DNA of 64,000 bases, taken from positions 62,001 through 126,000 of the forward strand of contig NZ_MBQE01000001.1 in assembly GCF_001696535.1 (NCBI RefSeq), in the 5' to 3' direction. Every line of letters begins with the position of its first letter. Position 1 is the stretch's first letter. A program made the translations under genes and the position numbers. The notes beneath the pieces are model-generated. The model ran no database searches. It was not told the origin of the DNA and was given only the letters and a program-made list of their open reading frames with translations. This document shows, in pieces, positions 10,198 through 18,794 of the stretch. The stretch comes from Stappia indica. GTDB lineage: Bacteria > Pseudomonadota > Alphaproteobacteria > Rhizobiales > Stappiaceae.

Positions 10198-10764
10198 CTA
10201 TTTTTCGTGTGGGAGTTTCATGAACGCGTAAGCACGCATCATCACGTCCCAATAATTCCTCTCCTTCTCACTGCCCCAGAAAGCCAAATGAACAAATCCA
10301 AGCCAGCCGTATGTCATCATCAACGAACCAAATGTACCAGATCCATAGAGCAGAAGACGAGATATCTCGGGATTTCGATCCCATGAAGCGTAATTCATCG
10401 ATTCCAGATTAGATATGCATGATAGTATGAATATATTCAAAAGTATTAATCCGAGGGTCATTAAAATCTCGAAGCCATACGGCATGATGAATACGCCAGC
10501 GGGTCGGAGAAATCGGCTCGCAAAAAGCGTGATCCAACAAGCAGACGTTATTGCGACGCTCGTAAGGTAGAAAAATTTCAGCGTGGAGGTGTCGGCGTCT
10601 CCAAGAAGGCCTTGTGAGATGCCGGATGCCTGATAAATTAGTGCGAATATGGATTTTCCAAAAATTATATTTAATGCTAAGTCAATTATAAATTGTAGCG
10701 ACAAGTAACAAAATAAGACTTGGATGATCGTTAAAATCAGGTTTTTCGGGGGCTGTTTTTCCAT
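10198..10764 (-). CDS. AT-rich multi-pass membrane protein of unknown function (ORFan)
   Basis: I do not recognise this protein. It has 188 residues with a cytoplasmic-looking polar start (MEKQPPKN) and four hydrophobic segments, near residues 10-30, 62-85, 92-118 and 152-170. Base use differs sharply from the neighbours: many stretches are only 30-45% GC in a chromosome near two thirds GC, with AT-rich codons such as ATA, AAT and TTA. It sits between era and recO, which normally adjoin. The ATG at 10764 has AAAGAG six bases upstream; in-frame starts up to 10875 would overlap the end of era. These features suggest a gene gained by transfer. No transposase or repeats flank it. Confidence 0.62.
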   Translation of the reverse strand: MEKQPPKNLILTIIQVLFCYLSLQFIIDLALNIIFGKSIFALIYQASGISQGLLGDADTSTLKFFYLTSVAITSACWITLFASRFLRPAGVFIMPYGFEILMTLGLILLNIFILSCISNLESMNYASWDRNPEISRLLLYGSGTFGSLMMTYGWLGFVHLAFWGSEKERNYWDVMMRAYAFMKLPHEK

Positions 10765-10828
10765 CGGCTGCTCTTTTGCGAGCTCTGAAGGCGTAAACTC
10801 CAGAGGCTCGCGATAAGGTTCGTATGCT

Positions 10829-11782
10829 TTACCGGGGGAACTCAAGGCCCATTTCGCGGTAGCGCTCGGGGTCATCCGACCAGTTCTCGCGTACCTTGAC
10901 GAAGAGGAAAAGGTGGACCGGGCAGCCCGCAGCCTCGGCGATCTCGCCCCGGGCGGCCTGCGAAATCGCCTTGATGGTGCGTCCGCCCTGGCCGAGTACG
11001 ATCATCTTCTGGCTGTCACGTTCGACATAGATCGTCTGTTCGATGCGGACCGATCCGTCCTTGCGCTGCTGCCAGGCTTCGGTTTCCACCGTCGACATGT
11101 AGGGCAGTTCCTGGTGCAGGCGCAGGAACAGCTTTTCTCGGGTGATCTCGGCCGCCAGCATCCGCATCGGCAGATCCGACGCCTGGTCCTCGGGATAGAG
11201 CCAGGGGCCCGGCGGGACGCGCTCGGCCAGATCTTCCATCAGGTCGTCGAGGCCAGATCCCGTTACGGCCGACACCATGAAGGTCTTGTCGAACTGGACG
11301 ATCTCGTTGGCCTTTTGCGCCAGCTCCAGCAGTTTCTCGCGCCTGGTGACGTCGATCTTGTTGAGGATCAGCAACTTCGGCAGCTTCACGTCGGCCAGCC
11401 GTTCCAGGATGCTGGCGACCTGATCGTCGATGCCCTTGCGCGCATCGATCAGCAGGGCAACGACATCCGCCTCGCGCGCACCGCCCCAGGCCGTGTCGAC
11501 CATGGCGCGCTCAAGCCGGCGCTTCGGGCGGAAGATGCCCGGCGTGTCGACGAAGATCACCTGCGAGGCCTCGTGCATGGCGATGCCGCGCACAAGGGCG
11601 CGCGTGGTCTGGACCTTGTGGGTCACGATGGAGACCTTCACGCCGACAAGCGCATTGAGCAGGGTCGACTTGCCGGCATTCGGTGCCCCGATCAGCGCGA
11701 CGAAGCCGGCCCTGGTGGCGGTCTCGTTCGTCTCGGGGGACATGCCGGTGCCCTCGGTCGGGGCCTGGTCGCTGTTGCTCAC
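10829..11782 (-). CDS. era: Ribosome-associated GTPase Era
   Basis: Era is an essential GTPase that binds the 3' end of 16S rRNA and matures the small subunit. The product has G1 GAPNAGKST (32-40), G3 DTPG, G4 NKID and a C-terminal KH domain with GQGGRTIKAIS. The GTG at 11782 overlaps the rnc stop codon as GTGA, a four-base overlap typical of translational coupling, and gives 317 residues. An internal ATG at 11743 would give 304 residues and is the alternative. Order lepB-rnc-era. Confidence 0.95.
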   Translation of the reverse strand: MSNSDQAPTEGTGMSPETNETATRAGFVALIGAPNAGKSTLLNALVGVKVSIVTHKVQTTRALVRGIAMHEASQVIFVDTPGIFRPKRRLERAMVDTAWGGAREADVVALLIDARKGIDDQVASILERLADVKLPKLLILNKIDVTRREKLLELAQKANEIVQFDKTFMVSAVTGSGLDDLMEDLAERVPPGPWLYPEDQASDLPMRMLAAEITREKLFLRLHQELPYMSTVETEAWQQRKDGSVRIEQTIYVERDSQKMIVLGQGGRTIKAISQAARGEIAEAAGCPVHLFLFVKVRENWSDDPERYREMGLEFPR

Positions 11783-12495
11783 TTGATATCCGTCTCCGTC
11801 CAGACGCCTTCCCGCAGGAGAGCCGTCTCTGCCGCCCGCTGTTCCGCGAGCCGTTTCGATCCGCCGGTGCCTGTCGCCGGCTGGTATCCGTCGATCTCCA
11901 CCTGCACGGTGAAGTTGGGCGCATGGTCCGGACCGCTGCGCTCCGTCATCACGTAGCGCGGGGCGGCCTTGCCGCGCCCTTGCGCCCATTCCTGCAGCAT
12001 GGTCTTGGCATCGCGCAGCGGGCCATTGTAGCCGGTCATGCGCGGCCCCCAGTGCCGCTCGATGAGAGTTTGCGCCGCCTCGAGCCCGCCGTCCAGATAG
12101 ACGGCTGCAATCACTGCCTCGCAGACATCGGCAAGGATCGCCATCTTGCGCTTGCCGCCGGTCTGCGCCTCGCTCTCGCCAAGGCGAATGGCATCGCCGA
12201 GCTTCAGGTCCCTGGCAACTTCCGCGCAGGTTTCCTTGCGCACCAGCTGATTCAGCCGCCGTGCAAGCTCGCCTTCCTCCGCTTTTGGAAAGCTCTTGTG
12301 CAGCATCGTGGCGACGGCAAGGCCCAGCACGCGATCGCCGAGAAACTCCAGCCGCTGGTAGCTTGTCGCCGGGCCGCTGCGCGCGGTCGCGCTGCCATGG
12401 GTGAGGGCGCGCGACAGCAGATCGCTGTCGCGAAAATCATGGCCGAGGCGCTTCTGAAGTTGCGCCTCGGCCTTTTTCTGTACATCGGAGCTCAT
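11779..12495 (-). CDS. rnc: Ribonuclease III
   Basis: RNase III cuts double-stranded RNA and processes the rRNA precursor. The 238-residue protein has the signature LEFLGDRVLG (Glu50, Asp54) and the second acidic pair Asp123/Glu126 in ADVCEAVIAAVYLD, so all four metal-binding acidic residues are present. A double-stranded RNA-binding domain occupies about 165-232, ending with GSKRLAEQRAA. It lies 24 bases after lepB and overlaps the era start by four bases. Confidence 0.96.
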   Translation of the reverse strand: MSSDVQKKAEAQLQKRLGHDFRDSDLLSRALTHGSATARSGPATSYQRLEFLGDRVLGLAVATMLHKSFPKAEEGELARRLNQLVRKETCAEVARDLKLGDAIRLGESEAQTGGKRKMAILADVCEAVIAAVYLDGGLEAAQTLIERHWGPRMTGYNGPLRDAKTMLQEWAQGRGKAAPRYVMTERSGPDHAPNFTVQVEIDGYQPATGTGGSKRLAEQRAAETALLREGVWTETDIK

Positions 12496-12519
12496 GTCGG
12501 TGTCTCTAGGCTGCCTGTC

Positions 12520-13272
12520 TCAAAGCAGCTTGAACAGACGGCTGCCGCGCACGGTCCAGGGCCACTTCCAGAACATCCAGGCCGAGGCGTCCTCGTCCAC
12601 CGAGAAGAACAGCATCTCGGCGCGGCCGACGAAATTCTCGAACGGAACGTAGCCGACGGCGGACAGCACGCGGCTGTCGGTCGAATTGTCGCGGTTGTCG
12701 CCCATCATGAAATAGTGGCCGGGCGGCACCTTGTACACGCCGGTATTGTCCCAGGTCCCGCGGGGCGTCAGATCGAGCGTGTCGTAGGACACGCCGTTGG
12801 GCAGGGTTTCGCGGAAGCGCGGTACCCGGCGGACATTTCCGAACTGGTCGGTGGTGATGAAGTCGTCGATCTGCGTACGCTCGACCGCCGTGCCGTTGAT
12901 GTGCAGCACGCCGTCGATCATCTGGATCTCGTCGCCAGGCAGGCCGATCACGCGCTTGATGTAATCGACGGACGTGTCTTTCGGCAGCTTGAAGACAGCA
13001 ACATCGCCGCGCTCGGGCTCGGCCGCCCAGATGCGCCCCTCGATCGGAACCAGGCCGTAAGGGAACGAATACTGGGAATAGCCATAGCTGTATTTGGAGA
13101 CGAACAGGTAGTCGCCAACAAGCAGCGTATCCATCATCGACCCGGAGGGGATGTTGAACGGCTGGAAAAGCAGCGTCCGGACCACGAGGGCCAGCAGAAG
13201 CGCCTGCACAAGCACCTTCACCGTCTCGTAAAGGCCGCCTTCCTTGCTCTTGTTTTCGTCGGACACGCTCAT
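12520..13272 (-). CDS. lepB: Signal peptidase I
   Basis: LepB cleaves signal peptides from exported proteins at the outer face of the inner membrane. The 250-residue protein has one N-terminal membrane segment (about 17-36), the nucleophile Ser45 in IPSGSMM, the general base Lys106 in DYIKRVIGLPGD, and the GDNRDNSTDSR box. The ATG at 13272 follows GAAGGAAG, a good ribosome site; the open frame extends to 13323 without conservation. In many rhizobia acpS lies directly upstream; here the next gene upstream is pdxJ. Confidence 0.95.
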   Translation of the reverse strand: MSVSDENKSKEGGLYETVKVLVQALLLALVVRTLLFQPFNIPSGSMMDTLLVGDYLFVSKYSYGYSQYSFPYGLVPIEGRIWAAEPERGDVAVFKLPKDTSVDYIKRVIGLPGDEIQMIDGVLHINGTAVERTQIDDFITTDQFGNVRRVPRFRETLPNGVSYDTLDLTPRGTWDNTGVYKVPPGHYFMMGDNRDNSTDSRVLSAVGYVPFENFVGRAEMLFFSVDEDASAWMFWKWPWTVRGSRLFKLL

Positions 13273-13495
13273 TTCTTCCTTCGTGACGGTCACTTGCCGA
13301 GGCCTACCGCAGGGTGGCGGCACTCATGGGACACCCTCGCCGGAGTCGGGCTTCCGCTGAAGACCGTCAAGGCTCGGGGAGGGGATTCCGCCTTGTCTCC
13401 AAGGCTTGTACCGGCTCGCCCGAATTGACGCAATGCAAAGGCATTCGTGTTGCGGAGCGATGGGCGCGACGAATACATGCCGCGCGTCCTGTGGA

Positions 13496-14245
13496 TCAGC
13501 TGCCTCGCGCCTTGTCCATCAGGCGGCGCATCTCGCGGATCGCGGCTTCCAGGCCGATGAAGATCGCCTCTCCGACCAGAAAATGACCGATGTTCAGTTC
13601 GGCCAGCTCCGGAATCGCAGCGACGCCTTCCACCGTATCGAAGGCGAGGCCGTGGCCGGCATGAACCTCCAGGCCGAGTGACGTGCCGTGCGCCACCGCC
13701 TCGCGGATGCGGGCGAGTTCGCGCGCTGCGCCGTCCGCGTCGCCGTCATTGTGCAGATCGCAATACCGTCCGGTATGCAGTTCCACCACCGGCGCGCCCA
13801 ATGCCGCCGCTGCATCGAGCTGAAGCGTGTCCGCTTCGATGAACAGCGAGACGCGCGTACCGTTGTCGCTGAGCTCGGCAATGATCGGCTTCAGGTGGTT
13901 GCGCTGGCCGTGCGCGTCGAGGCCGCCTTCCGTCGTGCGTTCCTCGCGCTTTTCCGGCACGATGCAGGCCGCGTGCGGGCGAGCTTCAAGCGCGATCTTG
14001 AGCATCTCGTCGGTCGCTGCCATCTCGAAGTTGAGCGGCAGGTCGATCTCGCGGCTCAGCCGCGCGATGTCATGATCGGAGATGTGCCGGCGATCCTCGC
14101 GCAGATGCGCGGTGATGCCGTCCGCGCCGGCCTTGGCCGCAAGTTCTGCTGCGCGAACCGGGTCCGGGAAGCGGCCGCCGCGTGCATTGCGGATAGTGGC
14201 GACGTGGTCGATGTTGACGCCGAGACGCAGGCGCTTGGTGGTCAT
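13496..14245 (-). CDS. pdxJ: Pyridoxine 5'-phosphate synthase
   Basis: PdxJ condenses 1-deoxyxylulose 5-phosphate with 3-amino-2-oxopropyl phosphate, the last ring-closing step of the DXP-dependent vitamin B6 pathway. The 249-residue TIM barrel shows [17 protein letters not shown] at the N-terminus, the catalytic region [12 protein letters not shown], and [10 protein letters not shown] with the phosphate-binding C-terminal part. It lies upstream of lepB on the same strand with a 223-base gap in which I see no gene. Confidence 0.95.
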   Translation of the reverse strand: MTTKRLRLGVNIDHVATIRNARGGRFPDPVRAAELAAKAGADGITAHLREDRRHISDHDIARLSREIDLPLNFEMAATDEMLKIALEARPHAACIVPEKREERTTEGGLDAHGQRNHLKPIIAELSDNGTRVSLFIEADTLQLDAAAALGAPVVELHTGRYCDLHNDGDADGAARELARIREAVAHGTSLGLEVHAGHGLAFDTVEGVAAIPELAELNIGHFLVGEAIFIGLEAAIREMRRLMDKARGS

Positions 14246-14363
14246 GAGAGGCTCCCGGGAAGGGTGGCTGACAGTGCCGGAAGAGTGCGGTGGAGCGACA
14301 CTATGTGGCTTCGACGCCGCACCTTCAACGGTAAACAGCTCTGCAAAGGCGTGCTGAAAAGCC

Positions 14364-14957
14364 TCAGGCGTCGACGTCGCGGGCAGCTGCCTTTACGGCG
14401 GCTGGCAGTTTGCGGGAGGAGAGTTTCAGGCGGCGTGTTCGCTGGTAGGCGCGTACGCTGTAGAACACCAGGAAATAGAAGAACGCCGCCGTGATCAGAC
14501 CAAGGGGAACTGCCCCCACCAGCATCGGCTTGATCAAGGGCAGAAGCGTGTCGAGCGACTTCTCCAGGAAGCCTCCGTCCAGATGCTTGTCGATGGCCGT
14601 GTGGTCCAGTTCCTTCGCCTCTCCATAGAGGATCATCGAGCCGACCTTGTAGGTCGAAGCCCAGATGAAGGGGAAGGTCAGGGGATTGCCGACCACGGTG
14701 CCGAGGGCGGCGGCGACCATGTTGCCGCCGACGACGAAGGCGATCACGAAACTCAGCAGGAAATGGAGGCCGATGAAAGGCGTGATGGATGCAAAGGCGC
14801 CTGCAGCAAAACCCATGGCGATGGCGTGCGGGCTCGCGGTCAGCCGCAATACCCGCTTGGAAAAGTAGCGGGCAGAGCGAGCGAAGCTGTGTCGCGGCCA
14901 GACGGCCACGCGCAAACGCTCGAGATGGGACGGCTTGTCGCGGCGTTTGAAAAGCAT
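14364..14957 (-). CDS. DUF2062 family membrane protein
   Basis: This 197-residue protein has a basic cytoplasmic start followed by hydrophobic segments near residues 44-65, 72-95 and 145-170, including [21 protein letters not shown], which matches the DUF2062 signature (GxAxGxFxxxxPxxGxH). Function is unknown; members sit in the inner membrane. Rhizobial genomes carry a DUF2062 gene at the same place between rsh and lepB, so the position is conserved even though pdxJ lies next to it here. Confidence 0.85.
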   Translation of the reverse strand: MLFKRRDKPSHLERLRVAVWPRHSFARSARYFSKRVLRLTASPHAIAMGFAAGAFASITPFIGLHFLLSFVIAFVVGGNMVAAALGTVVGNPLTFPFIWASTYKVGSMILYGEAKELDHTAIDKHLDGGFLEKSLDTLLPLIKPMLVGAVPLGLITAAFFYFLVFYSVRAYQRTRRLKLSSRKLPAAVKAAARDVDA

Positions 14958-15006
14958 GCCTGGTCTTCAAATCCTTGTGTCTGCCTGCCGGCAAGGGGCG
15001 ATCAGG

Positions 15007-17220
15007 TCAACCGATCTCGCGCACCACGCTGGACACATTCGCCTGCGTCCTGAGCTGATTCATGATGCGGTTCAGATGCTTCAGATCCCATACCTCAAGA
15101 TCGATAAGGATTTCGTGAAAATCTGTGGCCCGCCTCAGCATTTTCAGGTTGTCGATATTGCCACCCAGTTCAGCGATGGTCGCGGCGATGGTCGCAAGTG
15201 ATCCAGGTTCGTTCAGCGCCGAGACGTTGATCCGTGCCGGGAAGCGCTCGCGCTTGTCTCCGGCCATGTCCCAGCGGACATCGAGCCAGCGGTCGGTCTC
15301 GTCCTCGAAGGCCTGCAGTGCAGGCGACTGTATCGGATATATGGTGACGCCGACGCCCGGTGTAAGGATGCCGACGATCCGATCTCCAGGCACCGCGCCT
15401 CCGTCGGGCGCAAAGGACACCGGCAGGTCGCCCGCCAGGCCGCGAATGGGCAGCGAATTTGCGCCGGTGCGCGGATCCTCGCCATCCGGGATCCGGAACT
15501 TCATGCCGCTGGCCGCTTCCAGATCGAACCAGCCTGGTTCGCCAGCTTGTAGCTGATTGGGCAGACGGTCGTCCTTGTACTCCGGATGCAGTGCCGTCAC
15601 GATCTCGTGGGCGCGAATTTCCCCGCGGCCGACCGCGGCAAGCAGGTCGGCCAAGCTGCCATAGCCCAGCGACTGCAGCGCCCCTTCGATACGCTCCTCG
15701 CTGAAGGCATGCCCGGCGCGCCGGAACGCCCGCTCCAGGATGTGCTGGCCGAGCGAGCCGTATTGCTGGCGGGCGTTCTCGCGCGTGGCGCGGCGAATGG
15801 CCGCGCGTGCCTTGCCGGTGACGGCGATCGTCTCCCAGGCCGGCGGCGGCGTCTGCGCCTGGCTGCGGATGATGTCGACTTCGTCGCCGTTCCGCAGCTC
15901 CGTGACCAGCGGCATGATCTGGCCGTTGACCTTGGCGCCGACGCAGGTGTTGCCGATGTCCGTGTGAACGGCATAGGCGAAGTCGATGGGCGTTGCGCCG
16001 CGCGGCAGGGCGATCAACCGTCCCTTCGGAGTGAAGCAGAACACCTGATCGTGGAAGAGCTCCAGCTTGGTGTTCTCGAGGAACTCTTCCGGCGTGTCGC
16101 CTTGCGACAGAAGTTCGATGGTCCGGCGCAGCCATTCATAGGCGCGGCTTTCGTCGTTGAGCTTGTTGATGTTGCGCCCGCCGAGCTCTCCGTCCTTGTA
16201 AAGCGCGTGCGCGGCGATGCCGTATTCGGCGACGCGGTCCATCGCGGAGGTGCGGATCTGCAGCTCTACACGCTGTCGGCTCGGACCGACGACCGTCGTG
16301 TGGATCGAGCGATAGTCGTTCTGCTTGGGCGTCGACAGGTAGTCCTTGAACCGGCCGGGCACGGCCGGCCAGGTCGTGTGGACGACGCCGAGCACCCGAT
16401 AGCAGGCCTCGACGGTGCCGACGACGACGCGGAAGCCGTAGATGTCGGACAGCTGCTCGAAGGCGATCGACTTCGACTGCATCTTGCGGAAGATCGAATA
16501 GGGCCGCTTTTCGCGTCCCTTGACGAGAGCGGCGATGCCGCGCTCTTCCAGCCGCGACATCAGGTCGTGCTCGATGTCGGTGATCAGGCTCTTGTTCTTC
16601 TCACGGAGCGCGGTCAGGCGGTCGGTGATCGTCGCGAAGGCGTCCGGATTGAGGGTCCGGAAGGCGATGTCCTCCAGCTCCTCGCGCATGTCGTGCATGC
16701 CCATGCGTCCGGCAAGCGGCGCATAGATTTCCATCGTCTCTTCGGCGATCCGCCCGCGCTTGTGCTCCGGCATGTGATGGAGCGTGCGCATGTTGTGGAG
16801 TCTGTCTGCGAGCTTCACCAGAAGCACGCGCACGTCGTCGGCGATGGCTAGGAGGAGCTTGCGGAAGTTCTCCGCCTGCTTGGCCTTCTTGGAGGCGAGG
16901 TCGAGGCGCTTGATCTTGGTCAGGCCGTCGACCAGCTTGCCGATCTCGGGCCCGAACAGGCGGTCGATCTCGTCGCGTGTTGCCGTCGTGTCCTCGATCG
17001 TGTCGTGGAGCAGGGCAACGGCAACGGTCGCGTCGTCGAGCCGCAGATCGGTCAGGATCGCGGCGACTTCGAGAGGGTGGGAAAAGTAGGGATCACCCGA
17101 GGCGCGCTTCTGGCTGCCATGCTTCTGCATGGCATAGACATAGGCCTTGTTGAGCAGCGCCTCGTCGGCGTTCGGATTGTACCGCTGGACTTTCTCGACC
17201 AGCTCGTATTGCCGCATCAT
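15007..17220 (-). CDS. rsh: Bifunctional (p)ppGpp synthetase/hydrolase, RelA/SpoT family
   Basis: This is the single long RSH enzyme typical of alphaproteobacteria. It makes ppGpp on starvation and degrades it otherwise. The 737 residues show the HD hydrolase domain with His72-Asp73 (LLHDTIEDTTA), the synthetase domain around 230-350 (DIYGFRVVVGTVEACYRVLG), a TGS domain near 385-450 (CFTPKGRLIALPRGATPIDFAY) and a C-terminal ACT domain (about 660-737). Both catalytic domains look intact. It follows rpoZ by 114 bases on the same strand. Confidence 0.96.
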   Translation of the reverse strand: MMRQYELVEKVQRYNPNADEALLNKAYVYAMQKHGSQKRASGDPYFSHPLEVAAILTDLRLDDATVAVALLHDTIEDTTATRDEIDRLFGPEIGKLVDGLTKIKRLDLASKKAKQAENFRKLLLAIADDVRVLLVKLADRLHNMRTLHHMPEHKRGRIAEETMEIYAPLAGRMGMHDMREELEDIAFRTLNPDAFATITDRLTALREKNKSLITDIEHDLMSRLEERGIAALVKGREKRPYSIFRKMQSKSIAFEQLSDIYGFRVVVGTVEACYRVLGVVHTTWPAVPGRFKDYLSTPKQNDYRSIHTTVVGPSRQRVELQIRTSAMDRVAEYGIAAHALYKDGELGGRNINKLNDESRAYEWLRRTIELLSQGDTPEEFLENTKLELFHDQVFCFTPKGRLIALPRGATPIDFAYAVHTDIGNTCVGAKVNGQIMPLVTELRNGDEVDIIRSQAQTPPPAWETIAVTGKARAAIRRATRENARQQYGSLGQHILERAFRRAGHAFSEERIEGALQSLGYGSLADLLAAVGRGEIRAHEIVTALHPEYKDDRLPNQLQAGEPGWFDLEAASGMKFRIPDGEDPRTGANSLPIRGLAGDLPVSFAPDGGAVPGDRIVGILTPGVGVTIYPIQSPALQAFEDETDRWLDVRWDMAGDKRERFPARINVSALNEPGSLATIAATIAELGGNIDNLKMLRRATDFHEILIDLEVWDLKHLNRIMNQLRTQANVSSVVREIG

Positions 17221-17334
17221 TGCGGAAACGCCTCACACATCGGTGCGGCCGGCCGGTGCCGCTGCCCCAGGGGACGCCGCGACAGACGACCGCACGACGT
17301 GGTGCGGCGGCCGGATGCCGCCGGACGTCTCCGT

Positions 17335-17742
17335 TCAGATATCGTCCTTGCGCTCCGGCGGAACAAGGCCTTCGAGACCGCGCAGCAGGTCTTCCTCGGA
17401 CATGCGGTCGAACTCGACAGCGCTGTCGTCTACGGCGTTCACCTCGGTGCCGCCCTGATTCTGCGACGAGGTGTTCGGAACCATCGGCACGGCATCCGCC
17501 TCCGGCTCGTCGACCTCGACATATTTCTGCAGCGAGTGGATCAGATCTTCCTTCAGATCCTCGGGGCTGACGGTCTGTTCGGCGACCTCACGCAGCGCCA
17601 CGACAGGATTCTTGTCGTTGTCGCGATCGATGGTCAGCGGCGAACCGTTCGAGATCATCCGCGCCCGATGGCTCGCAAGCAGCACCAGTTCGAAGCGGTT
17701 CTCGACCTTGTCGATGCAGTCTTCGACTGTCACGCGCGCCAT
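17335..17742 (-). CDS. rpoZ: DNA-directed RNA polymerase omega subunit
   Basis: Omega helps beta' fold and in many bacteria forms one ppGpp-binding site, which fits its place directly before rsh. The 135-residue protein has the core [13 protein letters not shown] and [16 protein letters not shown] followed by [14 protein letters not shown], then the acidic C-terminal extension usual in alphaproteobacteria. The ATG at 17742 is the only start that keeps the conserved N-terminus. Confidence 0.95.
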   Translation of the reverse strand: MARVTVEDCIDKVENRFELVLLASHRARMISNGSPLTIDRDNDKNPVVALREVAEQTVSPEDLKEDLIHSLQKYVEVDEPEADAVPMVPNTSSQNQGGTEVNAVDDSAVEFDRMSEEDLLRGLEGLVPPERKDDI

Positions 17743-17944
17743 GGGTATGCTCCATTTAAACTGTTATCAGCAAGCGGCGATATGTACTGTGTTGCACCGC
17801 AAGACGCAAGCCTTGCTCGGTATCGCGCTACAGTTTTGTTTTTTAATCACGTTTCTAATTTCGCCATGATTTCCTGTAGACTCCTTTTGGAAACCTGCCA
17901 AAGCTCAGTTGCCGTTGTGTGGTAAAATGGTGTAGGTGGAACTA

Positions 17945-18121
17945 CTAAACGGCGGTCGAGTATACCGCCCAAAGCAAAAACAAGGGGATGCTTGCAGGAA
18001 TGCATCCCTTGGGCACGGAAACCGGATGGAAATCCGGCTTGCAGGTCGATCCGAAAACGGTGCGGAGTACAGCCTTTATCTCCTGACGCGGTGGGCGAAC
18101 CCGCGTTGAAGGGCAACTCTA
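17945..18121 (+). ncRNA. Candidate structured RNA (four hairpins) between rpoZ and the NYN gene
   Basis: The 454-base gap between the divergent rpoZ and NYN genes has no credible coding frame but holds four stem-loops in a row: GGCGGT/ACCGCC (17951-17956 with 17964-17969), a ten-pair stem with one bulged G (17981-17991 with 18002-18011), CCGGAT/ATCCGG closing a GGAA tetraloop (18022-18037), and ACGCGG/CCGCGT (18086-18091 with 18101-18106). This could be an independent small RNA or the leader of the NYN mRNA. I compared it by eye with tmRNA, SRP RNA, RNase P RNA and common riboswitches and found no match. Strand and ends are uncertain. The rest of 17743-18196 shows nothing recognisable. Confidence 0.35.
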
Positions 18122-18196
18122 GATATTTTCCCGGGGTATCTCTTCTTTATCCGGGGCCGTCGATCGTCTGCATTGCAACGAAAGGTATTCTGCGAA

Positions 18197-18787
18197 ATGT
18201 TCGACCCGCGAGAGAAGGTGGCGTTGTTTATCGATGGCGCGAATTTGTATTCCACCGCGCGCAGCATCGGTTTTGACATCGATTATAAAATGCTTCTCCA
18301 GGAATTCCAGAAGACCGGATATCTCTTGAGGGCGTATTATTACACCGCCTTGATTGAAGATCAGGAGTATTCGTCGATTCGTCCGCTGATCGACTGGCTT
18401 GATTACAACGGCTACAAGGTCGTGACCAAGCCGGTGAAGGAATTCGTCGACTCGACCGGCCGCCGCAAGATCAAGGGCAACATGGACATCGAACTGGCCG
18501 TCGATGCCATGGAGATCGTCGAACATGTCGACCACATCGTCCTGTTCTCGGGCGATGGCGACTTCCGTCCCCTGGTAGAGGCATTGCAGCGCAAGGGACG
18601 CAAGGTAAGCGTCGTCTCCACCTTGCAGACCCAGCCGCCGATGATCGCCGACGATCTGCGGCGCCAGGCGGACCATTTCATCGACTTGGCCACGCTCACC
18701 AAGAAGGTCGGCCGCGACCCGTCCGAACGCACCCCGCGTCCCGCTCCGCGCCGCGACGTGGAAGAAGACGAAGACGACGACTATTGA
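18197..18787 (+). CDS. NYN domain protein (LabA/DUF88 family, PIN-like nuclease fold)
   Basis: The 196-residue product has the NYN fold: an acidic start VALFIDGANLY with Asp13, then NMDIELAVDAMEI, then the acidic cluster FSGDGDFRPLVEAL. These acidic residues are those of PIN-like metal-dependent ribonucleases, so RNA cleavage is likely but unproven. The C-terminus is a charged tail ending in a run of acidic residues. The ATG at 18197 has AAAGG upstream; the open frame starts at 18173. The UDG gene follows by seven bases. Rhizobia keep NYN, UDG, smpB, rpoZ and rsh close together. Confidence 0.87.
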   Translation: MFDPREKVALFIDGANLYSTARSIGFDIDYKMLLQEFQKTGYLLRAYYYTALIEDQEYSSIRPLIDWLDYNGYKVVTKPVKEFVDSTGRRKIKGNMDIELAVDAMEIVEHVDHIVLFSGDGDFRPLVEALQRKGRKVSVVSTLQTQPPMIADDLRRQADHFIDLATLTKKVGRDPSERTPRPAPRRDVEEDEDDDY

Positions 18788-18794
18788 GAGACCG

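Noticed and set aside
13290-13478. Small minus-strand frame between pdxJ and lepB as an acpS remnant
   Set aside because: It has no similarity to the AcpS N-terminus or its KEA/ALGTG motifs and looks like noncoding GC-rich sequence.
17885-18130. tmRNA or SRP RNA in the rpoZ-NYN gap
   Set aside because: No GGTTCGA-type T-loop with CCA, no tag reading frame, and no SRP apical motif; only generic hairpins.
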